Positions 11,433 to 23,099 of a DNA stretch of 64,000 bases are shown in pieces (within the stretch, counting starts at the first letter, position 1; the number at the start of each line of letters is the position of its first letter). The notes below the pieces were generated by a model, which did no database searches, had not been told where the DNA came from, and saw nothing but the letters and a program-made list of their open reading frames with translations. The position numbers and the translations under genes are program-made. Source of the DNA: Branchiostoma floridae (lineage: Eukaryota > Chordata > Leptocardii > Amphioxiformes > Branchiostomatidae); the NCBI RefSeq assembly GCF_000003815.2, contig NC_049983.1:2172310-2236309 (forward strand). The letters are read 5' to 3'.

Positions 11433-12090
11433 AACGTGTTGATGGATCGTCATGATTTTTGGTATGTAGATAGCCCAAGTAACAATGTACATAATGGAAT
11501 ACTAATTATGTAAATCAGCAGCTAATTTGCATAATTAATAAGGAAAGTTTATAAATCCACTGCATTCCATGATAGGACTTTCAAACTTGTCACATATATA
11601 GATGAGAAAGAGAGAAATATGAAGGCAAATTAATTATGCAAATTACGGGCTCATTGGTATAATTAATGAGAAAACATAAACGTGTTCACGGATCGTCAAG
11701 ATTTTTGGTATGTAGATAGCCAAGGGGAAGACTTACATGATGGAATCCTAATTATGCAAATCGACAGCTAATTTGCATAACTAAAGAGGAAAGTTTGTAA
11801 ATCCACTGCATTCCTTTATAGGACTTTCAAACTTGTCACATTTGTAGCTGAGAAAGAAAGAAATATCAATACATATTAATTATGCAGATGATGACCTCAT
11901 TTGCATAATTAATGGCAAAATAAGAACGTGTTGACGGATCGTCATGGTTTTAAGTATGTAAAAAGTTACGTAATGATATACTAAGTATGCAAATTAACAG
12001 TCAATTTGCATAATAAATGAGGAAAGTTGATAAATCCACTGCATTCCGTGATAGGACTTTCAAATTTGTCACATATGTAACTGAGAAAGA
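11433..12090. repeat. Tandem repeat, three copies of a 246-bp unit
   Basis: Copies begin with AACGTGTTGATGGATCGTCA or variants at 11433, 11679 and 11925, exactly 246 bp apart; the third is incomplete. Each contains GGTATGTAGATAGCC (third diverged), CTAATTTGCATAA and AAATCCACTGCATTCC. It is AT-rich. Confidence 0.85.
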
Positions 12091-12599
12091 TGGAAGAGAG
12101 TAAGAGGTGTATGTTTTTCTTTTGGAATAGGTACCGTTTAGAAATACATTGAATGGACGTTAAAGTCTTGAATAAAGGTATGATTATTTGGCGAGGGTAT
12201 ACGTTCGCGGAACTCTAGTATGATTAATGGAAAAGCAAAAGATACAAAACGCATATGTCATTTCGAATGAATAATCATTATATTGAATATCTTTCATGAA
12301 ACCTTTCAAATCTGCTTGAAAAATATTCAGTAACTTTGGTTTAAACAATGGGATTTTAAGATTTTCTTTCTAAACTACACATGTCTTCTATCTATCTTTC
12401 ATATCTAACATGATGTGCTAATGAGATGACGTAATTGGTCAAAATTTGAGATAGCCAACCATATCATGATGAGAAGTATAATCAGCTTATTTTTGGTCGT
12501 ATTTTATCAGAACTTTGTATTTTTTACAAATAAACATTCATGTGGGTGTTTTTAATCCATTTTCCATCGGTTTCAGGCTATATGTTAAAAAAAAGGCAT

Positions 12600-13016
12600 C
12601 TTACGACATTTCAAGTTGATGAACAAAGATGGCGGATTGAAAGTAACAAACAGAATAAATATGACGTCATTTTATGAAAAATGACGTCATATTGACGTCG
12701 TTGTGGTGGCTTGTGACAGCATAAGGCTAAGAAGATTTAAAGATTGATAAGAAAACCTTTATGGTTAACATTTTGGGTGATTTCTTGAGTATTAGGTATT
12801 CCCCGATTTAGCCAATTAAATCAATCAACATGTCATAAGTACGTTATACTACGTCATAATGATATCAAGATTCCATAAATTATAAAACTGAATAAGCACC
12901 TCACTCCCTACAAATTTACTGATCGTACAGTAAGCCGTAATGAAATATTACGAAGAGGTTGGGGTTAAATGACCACCCCCCACCCACTCCAGGGAAGCTC
13001 GGTCGGGATAGGGTTA
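12600..13016 (-). mobile_element. MITE of the TTAACCCTAT family, remnant
   Basis: It ends GGATAGGGTTAAGC at 13016 and carries the family's TGACGTCAT..TGACGTCAT pairs near 12662-12700. The left end is unclear. Confidence 0.5.
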
Positions 13017-13117
13017 AGCCCTTGATAAAATAGATTAGAATCTTTTCTCTAATGGCCGTCTTGCAAATCTTAATTTTTAGTTTGTTCCAGACTGCCTTTT
13101 CCCTGTTTTCCATGTAG

Positions 13118-13291
13118 TTGATGGCGGCTGGTCTGACTGGAGCCCATGGTCTGCCTGCAGCGTGACGTGTGGAGTCGGTACGCAGACTCGGGACCGAAGC
13201 TGCACCAATCCGGCACCAGAGCACGGCGGAGCGGAGTGTGATGGAGATACTCAGGAGACACAAGAATGCGACTCGGGAGTTTCCTGTCCAG
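13118..13291 (+). CDS. Gene A exon 3: TSP1 domain 1
   Basis: 174 nt, phase 1-1, between CATGTAG and G|GTAATT. It encodes [19 protein letters not shown], then GTQTRDRSC and ending DSGVSCP. All six Cys of a thrombospondin type 1 repeat are present. WSDWSPW carries WxxW C-mannosylation sites, and CSVTCG is the O-fucosylation and glycan-binding motif. Length, phase and sequence match the other five exons of this subtype in the window. It faces exon 2 upstream and a second TSP1 1.0 kb downstream. Confidence 0.92.
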
Positions 13292-14311
13292 GTAATTTAA
13301 GTTATATTGTTGTACTTGTATTTCTAAGGTGTCAATTTTTAATCATTCACATTATTAATGGTAAACAAAAGACACAAAAAGCGTAGAGTCCATTCCAAGT
13401 CACCATGAGGGTTTTTAGGTAATATTTTTAATAAATCTGAATCATTTTGAATAAAAGAATATCTAAGCCACAATAATAAAATTCCTTGCTAAGGAAATAC
13501 GTATCTATTTTAATTCCTTTGAGTATTTTAGAAACATTTTGAAAGTAACTGTACAAAAATATCTTTATTTAGAATAATTGTGAAACCTCTATGTGATTCT
13601 TTCACATTTACAAATATTTACAAATATTTGTAAACTTTGCAATATAGTAAATTTAGTTTATAGCCCCCATAAAAGTAAGCCCTATTGTTGCCAACGTATT
13701 TTCAAGATTTCTCTACTGGGCACTGGTGGATCCTTTGTGGTGGGCCATTATTGCATGGCACCCAAACATACCTTGCAATGATGTGTGAATTGCTATCTTC
13801 CTAGACCACTGTCCCATTTACAAAATGTTACAAAAGATGGTAGAAAATGGTAAATTATGGTAGAATGCTTTTATCATTATTTAGAAACCATTAGAGGTAT
13901 CCAGTTCCACATCATGAATATTTCCAAAGTTTTACAAGACCGGGGAAATATTTTTAAAGTTGAAACAGTGTTAAAGATATTTCAGATGTATCATCTATCC
14001 TGGACATAGAATTACAAAACTTTAAAATTAATTCTTAACAATGGCTACAAACATCTGCACGGTGACGTGGAATCGACTCTATGCCATTTCGAATTAGATA
14101 ACTTTTTTTCTAATATTTTCGATAAAAAATTTCAAACCTGCATGAAAACATTGTGATCATAGTCGAACTATTTATAGCATCTATGTGTCATTATAGCTAG
14201 CCCTCTTTAAGCTCTTGATAAGAAACATTAGAATTTTTTCCTCTAGTAGTCGTCTTGAAAAGTTGTCTGTTTAGTTCGTTCCAGAGTAACTTTTCTCTGT
14301 TCTCCATGTAG

Positions 14312-14485
14312 TTGATGGTGACTGGTCTGACTGGGGCCCATGGTCTGACTGCAGCATGACGTGTGGAGTCGGTACGCAGACTCGGGACCGGAGCTGCACC
14401 AATCCGGCACCAGCTAACGGCGGGGCGGAGTGTGATGGAGATGCTGAGGAGACCCAAGAGTGCGACCCGGGAGTTTCATGCCGGG
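14312..14485 (+). CDS. Gene A exon 4: TSP1 domain 2
   Basis: 174 nt, phase 1-1, acceptor CATGTAG, donor CGGG|GTAACT read as CGG G|GT. It encodes VDGDWSDWGPWSDCSMTCG and ends DPGVSCR. Six Cys and the CSxTCG motif are intact. It is more like exon 40576 of gene B than exon 3, so the TSP1 pair predates the gene duplications. Confidence 0.92.
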
Positions 14486-14759
14486 GTAACTTCAAGTTGT
14501 ATTGTTGTTTTCGTTCTAATGTGTCATATTTGAATTATTTATATTATCAATGAAAAAGCGAAAGATAAACTATGAATATGTTATATCGAGTCAAATAATC
14601 ATTTAATCAAATATTTACATGATAACTTTCAAATCTGCATTAAAAAACACTGTGACCATAGTGATACAATTTATAGCATTTATGTTATTTGTAAGATTTG
14701 CGTCTTATAATTTCACCTGTACTTAACTTTGAAATGTTGAAAGGAAGCAATTAAAACAA

Positions 14760-15642
14760 TTAACCCTATTTAGACCGGGATCTTTTGGTAATCCCTGGAC
14801 GGGGGACATAATACCTGAAAACCGAAAGAAATGTGAGACTTTCATGACGTAACATGGCGTAATTATTACGTCATTAATTTAACTTTATTGTCTAGAACCA
14901 TACAAAAGGGTATTCTCAGAGAACTTCAAGGTATGCTATACTATATTAGCAAGTGCAGATAACAGAATTATAATGTTTGTTATGACTAGTGCCACCAATT
15001 GCAGCATAATTGTCGTCAAAATGACGTCAAATAATGACGCCATATATATTTAAGATACAAATTGGGCTCCGGAATCTTATATACACAACCTTGTTTTTTT
15101 TTTAATACATTTTTTCAGCAAATAATTGCAAAAGACAATGTAAATAAACAAAAAAAAAACGTTCACTTCAACATTTTAATGAACACCAGGTAAAAGTTTT
15201 AGGAAAAATAATCAAATTATTATTGATGTCGTCAAAGGGTCCGCTATCTTACCTTTTCTTATCTATCCTCGGAAAACTTTCCAAATTCCACGTGCGATGG
15301 TGCGGTGTGAGTGGGTCAAAACCTACAGTACCTTGGCCGCACCTGGGGCAATTATTGTCGTATTGAGGTCACCTGAGTGGCGCCGAATAGCACCTCGCTC
15401 CAGACACTTGCGACAGTCGTATTGACGTCACCTGAGTGGCGCCGAATGGCAGCTCGCTCCAGACCCTTTAGATTTAGCCTATTGTAATCTCCTCACAATT
15501 CAGCCCCTGGCTGCAAAGAGTGAGTAGTCGGCCCACCCAACAATAACAATAACAAATTCAGTAGCTTTAGCGTGAGCCGTTCTGCTGTAATAGAAGATAA
15601 AAGTTGGCGCGGACCTCAATCCCCCCGTCTGAATAGGGTTAA
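14760..15642 (+). mobile_element. MITE of the TTAACCCTAT family, full length
   Basis: It starts TTAACCCTATTTAGACCGGG and ends CCCCCCGTCTGAATAGGGTTAA, which are inverted repeats. It is about 880 bp with no transposase. The interior holds the family's TGACGTCA stretch near 15015. The right half (15295-15545) includes sequence also found at 3400-3560, so another repeat is nested in it. Confidence 0.75.
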
Positions 15643-16324
15643 ACTGAAATTTAATACCATAACGGGAGAAAAGTCTCTCACAGCTGACAGGTGTTTTTGT
15701 TTACTGCCAATCATCACAGTACCAAAAATGATTTTTGCTTGTTTTGCTTACCCCATGGACGATTCTTATATGAAGAAAAATATTCTTGCAAGAAGAAAAT
15801 GTAGAATAAAATTTTAAGCAAAACAAGCAGAACAAGAATCTACCAAAAAATCTTAATTCTCACGCAAAAACCATTTTCTTATTCTTCTTTGGTGAGGAAA
15901 AAATTTTCTCACACCTAAGAATTTTGTGGAACTTTAAGCAAAATCTTCTTTTTGTTTTCTTATTATGCAAGAAAAAATTTCTAGAAATGCTAAAGAATTT
16001 TTGCTCTTGATGTAAGAAAAGTATTCTTGGTGTAAGAACATTAATCTCAAAAATGTCTATAAAAATTCAAGCAAAAATTTGCTTGCTCCATGGACAAAAA
16101 ACAGAATTTACAACCTATTTTTGGTAAAATCGGTGTATGATGTCTCCGAACTCTAGTTTATTCTGCGATCTTGCCATAGACATTGCATGGATCTCGAGAG
16201 AGTTTCCAATGTCCCTAAGATACAAATAGCTTTGAATAGAACCAAGATATATAGAGGGAAACCCAGATATATAGAGGGAACCCCAAAAGTTGTGAAGTTT
16301 CTATTAATGTCGTCTTTTTCTCAG

Positions 16325-16636
16325 GTATCCGACTCGTGGGTGGACAATCGTCCATCAGGGGAGGCAGGGTTGAAGTGTACCATGACGGACAGTTGGGGAC
16401 CGTCTGTGACGACGGTTTTGACATAAACGACGCCCACGTGGTCTGCCGTCAGCTGGGATACCTCATTGCTGCCGAGGCCCGATCTCAAGCAGCCTTCGGG
16501 GCGGGGACAGGCCCGATCTGGCTGGACAACTTGGCCTGCGGGGGTTCCGAGACAAACATCGGGGACTGCAGCCACAACGGATGGGGCACACATAACTGCG
16601 GGCACAGTGAGGACGCTGGTGTCGTCTGCACGGACG
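16325..16636 (+). CDS. Gene A exon 5: SRCR domain 1
   Basis: 312 nt (104 codons), phase 1-1, acceptor TTTCTCAG, donor GACG|GTGAGA. It starts [18 protein letters not shown] and ends DAGVVCTDG. It has six Cys (TVC, VVC, LAC, GDC, HNC, VVC); the two extra Cys of classic eight-Cys domains are replaced (RGG and LGY). One exon encodes the whole domain. It has one residue more than the other SRCR exons here. Expected to be an extracellular ligand-binding domain. Confidence 0.93.
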
Positions 16637-16779
16637 GTGAGACAAGAATTTTAGCTCTTGCGTTTCGTCACTTACCCATACAATTTCCGTTCAAAATTAT
16701 CGTATCAAAAGTGATTCTTAAACAACTGGTAATAATCGTTATCTGCACTAGCCGTGATATTTTTGTGGCATAACTTAAA

Positions 16780-17022
16780 GTTTTCTGGGAATACTCCATG
16801 GTTTCAGTCAATACTATCAAATTAAAGACGTCATATATATGTCACATTACATTGTAATAGCGTCAGTTCTTTTCAAAATCTTTACATACTATGTCTACAT
16901 CATTCTTATTAAATTTGATGCCATAAAATTAATTCTTGAAGAATTAGAGGAGTTAGAAGAGGAGGGCCTCAACCACCCCGTCACCCCCTGACAAAAAATT
17001 CCTGGTCTGAATAGGGTTTAGT
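16780..17022 (-). mobile_element. MITE remnant in intron 5
   Basis: TTTTCTGGGAATACTCC and the terminal GGTCTGAATAGGGTTTA match one end of the TTAACCCTAT MITE family in reverse orientation. The rest of this 570-bp intron shows nothing else. Confidence 0.5.
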
Positions 17023-17206
17023 TATCTTTTTAACATTTCGAAAAAATGCAATAGACATTGCAGAAATCCACCAAGCAGGTGTCAAACAGTGAATTCTTAA
17101 TGTTTGTCAGTTCTAAAGGAAAATAGATTTGAATCGAACAAAATATAAAACCATGAAGTTGTTAAGTAAGTTTCGATTCCATGTCCACGTCGTCTTTTTT
17201 TTTCAG

Positions 17207-17515
17207 ACATGAGACTCGTGGGTGGACGTTCGTCCAGCGAGGGCAGGGTTGAAGTGTACCATGGCGGACAGTGGGGGACCGTCTGTGACGACGATTTTGA
17301 CCTGAACGACGCCCACGTGGTCTGCCGTCGGCTAGGGTACGAAGGCGCTGCCGAGGCCCGATCTCAAGCTGACTTTGGGGCGGGATCAGACCCGATCTGG
17401 CTGGACAATTTGGCCTGCGAGGGTTCCGAGACAACCATCGGTGACTGCAGCCATAACGGTTGGGGCTCACATAACTGTCAGCACAATGAGGACGCTGGTG
17501 TGGTCTGCCAAAAGT
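17207..17515 (+). CDS. Gene A exon 6: SRCR domain 2
   Basis: 309 nt (103 codons), phase 1-1, acceptor TTTTTTCAG, donor AAGT|GTGAGT. It starts [20 protein letters not shown] and ends DAGVVCQK, with six Cys and [11 protein letters not shown]. Met replaces the usual Ile at the domain start, so its ATG is not a start codon. The first base of the split codon is T, which joined to the next exon gives TGT (Cys), an extra cysteine between domains. The closest relative in the window is 62310-62618 of gene C. Confidence 0.93.
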
Positions 17516-17732
17516 GTGAGTCAATAGTTTTAATTTTTTTACGTGGTGTACAGAATGACATCTAAACGATCAGCATGAATGACTATAAAAATTGGATGAT
17601 TTCGTTTTTCCAAGCTGAAAAATACCAGACTCCCTCTCGCATGACACAGAGCTCCAACAAACTGACAAAGAGTACCTGGAACAATGGTAAGCTTACTGAG
17701 CTCACAAAGATCAAAATATACAGCGCCTTAGT

Positions 17733-17849
17733 CTGTATCTGTATCTATATAGCCGGTATAACCGCCGTTCGGTGTAACAAACCAGCTTCGCAGGCACGCG
17801 GCGCGGCAGCAGCTGGTTATATTACACTGAACGACCCGTCACACCTACC
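17733..17849. mobile_element. Short insertion in intron 6, absent from gene C
   Basis: Intron sequence around AATGGTAAGCTTACTGAG..CCTTAGTC is shared with gene C near 62785-62832, but here about 117 bp interrupt it. The insert has a CTGTATCTGTATCTATATAG start, a GC-rich middle, and TTACACTG near its end. The start recurs reversed near 47095-47120. Family unknown. Confidence 0.5.
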
Positions 17850-17956
17850 GTGAGCAACATCCTCTACTGCAGTGAGTCTTGTACCTTGCTTGACGGACAG
17901 GAACAGTTGCTCATCACTTTTCACGCGCAGTCGTCCGTTGCGTTATCCTCCAAGCA

Positions 17957-18127
17957 GAGGTAAGGCTCCGGCTGTTTTTATTTTTACTTTTGTTAGTCGT
18001 TTTATCAGCTTTCTATTTTGTCATTTTCTTGAAGTCCGCAAGCCAATACAAGATACAATATAAAATTGAAAGCTTGATAAAAAGCCACAAAAAAAAAACG
18101 TAAGAAAAAACAGCCGGAGCCTAATCT
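17957..18127. mobile_element. Fold-back element
   Basis: AGGCTCCGGCTGTTTT and AAAACAGCCGGAGCCT are inverted repeats about 170 bp apart, with partly paired interior (GATAAAA and TTTTATC). A decayed copy sits in the same place of gene C at about 62880-63040, so it predates that duplication. Confidence 0.6.
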
Positions 18128-18978
18128 TTCCTTGGAGATTACGTTGCGTCGGGTTCATTCTAAACATTACATGACAGGACAAGATCTTAAACAACATTTT
18201 TCTTAAAAGACCTGGAAGCACAAGCGTATACGTGTTGCTGACACAGGCAAGGCTGAATGATGGACAGATGATTATTGTACAGAGAACATGTGCAGAAAAA
18301 TTGCCCCCCCCCCCTCCCCTGTAGTTAGAACCTAGCCACGCTACAAAAATGTGTGTAAAATAGATTAGAAGGCATCAAAAGTGACCAACTGGGTAAAACA
18401 ACCCTAAATCAGTCAGCCTGAAGACAGATTGTGCACAAAATGTCTCTCTAGGTTCCAAGACACAACAGGCTTTAGCCTTAGCAGACAGACAGCGACGGTG
18501 AGACTGTCATTGCCGTCTTGGCAAGTCAAGCCACACCTGACTACGTCCCAATATCAACACCAAGAGCGCAACTCCATAAATATCTGTCGAGACTAAATGA
18601 TGCCTACATGGCAACGGTTTTCTAACATGACAAATGGAAAAATTCTCTCTTTTTGGTTGCGACACAAATTTGTCTAACATGATATAGATCTTATGCACTA
18701 AGATCTAAATTTCATAAGCAAATACCAGTATTTGTCGAAGCGATGTTTGTTTGCATGCTATGATTGAAGTATTGTTAATGTATTTAATATTTACATTCAT
18801 TTTAAAGTAATGTTTTATAATCGTAATTTTGAGACGGAAAACATAGCAGTTATACACCAGACGAATATCAAGTTATTGATGCCCGCAAGGTCAAAAGGAA
18901 AATAGATTTTCATCTAACAAAGATATGAAGAGAACAAAAACATTGCAAAGATTCCATTCAATGCTGTCTTTTTTTCAG

Positions 18979-19287
18979 GTATCCGACTCGTGGGAGGAAG
19001 TTCGTCCATGGAGGGCAGGGTTGAAGTTTACCATGACGGGCGGTGGGGGACCGTCTGTGACGACAGTTTTGACATGACTGACGCCCACGTGGTCTGTCGT
19101 GAGCTGGGATACGGAGGCGCTGCCGAGGTCCGAGGATCAGCAGCCTTCGGGGAGGGGTCCGACCTGATCTGGCTGGACGATTTGGCCTGTGGGGGTTCCG
19201 AGACAAACGTCGAATACTGCAGGCACAGCGGATGGGGTTCACATAACTGTGGGCACAGTGAGGACGCTGGTGTTGTCTGCCAGAAAG
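18979..19287 (+). CDS. Gene A exon 7: SRCR domain 3
   Basis: 309 nt, phase 1-1, acceptor TTTTTTTCAG, donor AAAG|GTGATT. It starts [20 protein letters not shown] and ends DAGVVCQK. Six Cys; [14 protein letters not shown] and [17 protein letters not shown] are characteristic. Intact. Confidence 0.93.
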
Positions 19288-21096
19288 GTGATTCGATGTT
19301 ATGTTACATCTTTAAGACAACATATCCGTGCACAAAACAAAGCGCTTACCAACAAGCTTTCGATCAGTCCTCTGATCCTTCTCAATTGAAATGACCCAGA
19401 GCCTAAGTCACACATCCGGAACGGAAATGTGACGTCAACAAAGGGTCAAAGGTGCTTGGTAGTCGATATCGGCCCCTTCTCTGTGATTCAATGTTTATGT
19501 ACAAAATAACAAACTTGTGAACGTGTATAATTTTCCGGCCTTGCGTCTAACTTCTAAGTATGTTTGTAGATAGAAGGACGCCGGGCCCTTTCAATTTCTC
19601 TGTATGAATCGTTGTCTATTCTCATTTAGAACAATGTACCTTAACCCTATCTAAACGGATGGGCGGTGGACTTGCCAACTATGACGACGTGCCGAGGTGC
19701 CAAGGTGCTGCTTCTCCTCTGGCAGTAACCAGAATGCTGAAACTGTAACATTTTTCGACCCTTAAGTCCGACATTTAAGACACACTATATAGAAAGACGA
19801 GAAATCCGATATATTTAATAGCTGTTTACCGGCTGTCGTTGGTCACAATCAAACATTGCCTTTACGCTGCCCTATAGGGGTCCCTGAGTGTTCCGGCGGG
19901 CACTCGGTGGCTGTTCTTTAAAATTTTGCCGCCTTCATAGCTTCGTCTCTGGCAGACACCCGTCAGATGTTCTGCCAAAAAGTGAAAAAAAAAGCCCGTG
20001 AACTGCCCGGCATGGGCCCCTGTTTCCAATTGGGCCCTAAGCCTAATGTGAGGTTTTGGTCAACGTAAAATTTCAAAACCTTGACAGTGGGTCGTTCAAA
20101 TTCATCATTCACGTATGTACACAGTTAATAGAACTTTCATAAACCAGTGACTGCTTTTAAAGGTACACTTACGTACCTCCAAATGTTCGATCGCTATTAG
20201 TCCACCTTGATCACGGAGTGACCCAGTTCTCGCGAGAGTTGCGAAAACTGTGTCGAGACTAGCGTGGATGATGGCTGGGAGCTGCCCAAGTCCTACTTAC
20301 CCTTACTCCGCAAGGAGGCGGGCAGAGGGGCAGAAGATCCACGCAAGTCTCGACCCAGTTCTCGAAACTCTCGCGAAAACTGGGTCACTCCGTGATCAAG
20401 GTGGACTGATAGCAATCGAAAATTTGGTACGTGAGTTTACCTTTCAAAATGTAGTTACTGATTGATGAAAATTCTATTGTCGGTGGGTATGTGTTTTTCC
20501 CTTTGCTTGAGTTAAGTAAAGTTGTACAGGACGTGTGTCTAATGTTTTCACAAATGTTCCAACCAGCACGTATTAGTAATTGTCTTTAGGCTACCAGGTT
20601 ACCAATCGACCGTCCGCCGGGTGATTAATTTCCAAAATTAAGAACCTTTTTATCCATATAACTTTCATTCAGTTTAAGCACATCAAGGCACAGACAGTCC
20701 ACATCAGAGAAAACTGTCGTCTATAACAGGGTAAAAAAAGGTAATAATATTGAGGAAAAAGGATCTTTGACAAATCAAAATTGAATTTACGACACAACAA
20801 CAGATAAGCACCCTTCCCCATAGCAAAAAAAAGGAACAAAATGAAAAATACAGTAAATATTTAAAAAAATATTCAGTCCAGGCTATGTTGGTCTACTCTG
20901 GACCGGGGTGTCATGTCCCGAACCGTGCCCGTCCCGTTCCTTGCCAATTCAGACACGGAACGGGATACAGCCGAACTATCCAGGCCTGTGATTTTCTTGT
21001 AAGAAAAGTAGATTTAAATCGAACCAAAAGAAAAACAAAACGTAGAAATTGTGAAGTTTTCATTCAATGACAAAGTGGTCTTACTGTATATTTCAG
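19288..21096. other. Gene A intron 7
   Basis: It contains the long palindrome at 20157-20447. Elsewhere no exon, element end or repeat was recognised in about 1.5 kb. Confidence 0.5.
20157..20447. mobile_element. Long palindromic (fold-back) element, about 290 bp
   Basis: The left arm runs AAAGGTACACTTACGTACC..GTCCACCTTGATCACGGAGT and the right arm ACTCCGTGATCAAGGTGGAC..GGTACGTGAGTTTACCTTT in reverse complement, with about 85 bp of imperfect loop sequence. It would form a strong hairpin. It is a MITE-like element of unknown family. Confidence 0.75.
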
Positions 21097-21405
21097 CCAT
21101 CCGACTCGTGGGTGGAAGTTCCTCCAATGAGGGCAGGGTTGAAGTGTACGATAACGGACAGTGGGGGACCGTCTGTGACGACGAATTTGACATGAACGAC
21201 GCCCAAGTGGTCTGCCGTCAGCTGGGATACGGAGGCGCTGACGACGCCCGATCTGACGCAGCCTTCGGGGCGGGGTCAGACCCGATCTGGCTGGACAACT
21301 TGGCCTGCGGGGGTTCCGAGTCAAGCATCGAATACTGCAGGCACAACGGATGGGGCACACATAACTGTGGGCACAATGAGGACGCTGGTGTGGTCTGCTC
21401 GGTCG
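21097..21405 (+). CDS. Gene A exon 8: SRCR domain 4
   Basis: 309 nt, phase 1-1, acceptor TATTTCAG, donor GTCG|GTGAGT. It starts [20 protein letters not shown] and ends DAGVVCSVG. Six Cys are present and the domain is complete. DNG replaces the usual HDG or YDG, and [15 protein letters not shown] marks it as a distinct paralogue. Confidence 0.93.
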
Positions 21406-21559
21406 GTGAGTCAAGAGTTTATTTTTGCGGGTGCGTAGCACCGGCTATAAGACGGGAGAAGCGGTTATTTCAACCCATCGTTTGGTTTGCATGGATGCAT
21501 GCATCCATAGATGCATGGACCGGTCAATTTAACTAAACCCTTCTAATAGCCCTCCTATA

Positions 21560-21625
21560 CGCCCTATTGCGTAATCGCGTTTGCTTCTCCAGCCGTAGAT
21601 CGTGGGGTCAAACCCCACTTGCTAA
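21560..21625 (+). repeat. tRNA-like SINE head fragment
   Basis: TTGCGTAATCGCG resembles an A box and GGGGTCAAACCCCA a B box and T stem, with a normal spacing. A T-run follows. It lacks a foldable acceptor stem that I can see, so a SINE head or tRNA pseudogene is likelier than a gene. Confidence 0.35.
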
Positions 21626-22012
21626 TTTTTTTTTCTTTGTTAGACAAATCTCATGTAGTGTTTTTTTTAATAGAAGAAAGACCAATTCAGTAATTCGATG
21701 TTTAAAAACTCTTTTTTTTTCGTGTGGTTTTGTTTAACATCCAGGAAGCTTTCTTGTTTACGATGCCTCCACGGCCACGTATAGGCCAAGACGCATGTGC
21801 GGGTCGCAATGCATGGCGGGTAGGTCAAAGTTGAGTGTCACTTTGCGTACAGACAAGGGCAGGCGCAAGAATTAGCGCATGCGCCTTGAGCCTCCGCTGA
21901 GAGAGCATAAACAAATTAGCAGAACACAGTATTTATGCGCGACCCCCTGGGTCCATGACTCGGGTACATAAAGTACAGATAAACTTGTAGAGGTAAGGAA
22001 GGGTAAAAATCC

Positions 22013-22080
22013 TTATGTCATACCTTTGACGCGAAAATGATCGATACGGGTGTTCCGGACCGGGCCATAACTTCCGTATC
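22013..22080 (-). repeat. Dispersed repeat, inverted partner of 13-79
   Basis: CGATACGGGTGTTCCGGACC matches the window start in reverse complement. The element itself is not identified. Confidence 0.6.
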
Positions 22081-23099
22081 GCACAGGTTCGAAAGGCCTA
22101 TCACACAGGCTTCCTTCGAATAAATCGAACCATTTCGAACGGGCCGAATACGGCTTAGTTGGCAATTCGAATACCTGATTCGGACGTTCGAACATTGCTG
22201 TTGCAACACTTTTTGCTCGATTTGTTCAACTTCTGGCGCATTTCTCATCAAAACATGGGTTTTCTTAGGTGGGTATGACATAAATAAAATCACCCTCGTT
22301 CCCAGCCCTCCCGCGGGTCGGATCACCCTCCGGACTTCGGCCGTCGTGCGATTCGACACGCGGTAGGGCTGGGACCTTGGGTGATACGGAATACACCGTG
22401 TTGTATTCTATATTTATTTGAGGGGCATGCAGCCAAATATAACCTGTGCTGCGTGTTCACGGAAGGTGTCGACTCTGAGACTGTATGATTTTGATTATAA
22501 TTTTTTTATTATTTTGTGTATAAATGCTCCCTATTACGCAACTGCCCTCTTTGTGTGAGGCTGCAGTTATTTCACCTTCGGAGAGCGGCTTTTCACAGTG
22601 TACGTGAGCAGGCAATACGCCAACAGGATTTTGTTGTTTTTCAATATTTTGTGGCTTGTAACCTGAACTCGAACATGTCCGTTTTGGGTATTTCTAAAGT
22701 GCACCATACTTTATTTTTTTCCGCGTCGAAGCAAGTCACCTTAAGGCCCTTAACTATAAAAATCCCTATAGGCCGAAAGCGAAAGCTCTGCTACCATAAG
22801 GCATTAAACCATTTAAAGCCTTTCTTGGTTGGATTTTATGTGAAATCTGGGCATTTGTGGAGTGAGTGTGTTAGGAAATACCCTATACTCAATATTGCAA
22901 GATATTGGTGCAGCTGATTCGATGTCATGCACCTAATGAGAAAAGAGACTTCGGACCATTCTGTGCACTTCATTTTCCGTTTGTTTTCAATTTTGCCATA
23001 GGGTAGAAACGCGATGGAAATTACACTAAAATCTTCTGATTTTAGGTAATATAATGAAAAGAATACAGCTAAACAAATCAGGTAATGAAGTAAAAAGCT

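Larger units (their letters stand above)
9769..13117. other. Gene A intron 2, repeat-filled
   Basis: A long intron between stalk and first TSP1 exon. It holds a 150-bp degenerate tandem repeat (10130-10760), a non-LTR-like 3' tail (10970-11160), a 246-bp tandem repeat (11433-12090) and a MITE remnant (12600-13016). Genes B and C have much shorter introns here (about 610 and 900 bp), so these repeats arrived later or were lost in the others. No further exon is seen. Confidence 0.6.

Noticed and set aside
16321-17524. Minus-strand frames opposite SRCR exons (for example 16321-16605, 17162-17524)
   Set aside because: Shadows of the plus-strand SRCR exons; they recur at every SRCR exon and are Arg/Pro-rich with no domain.
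17575-17853. 92-codon frame after SRCR exon 6
   Set aside because: It runs through a short transposon-like insert missing from the homologous intron of gene C.
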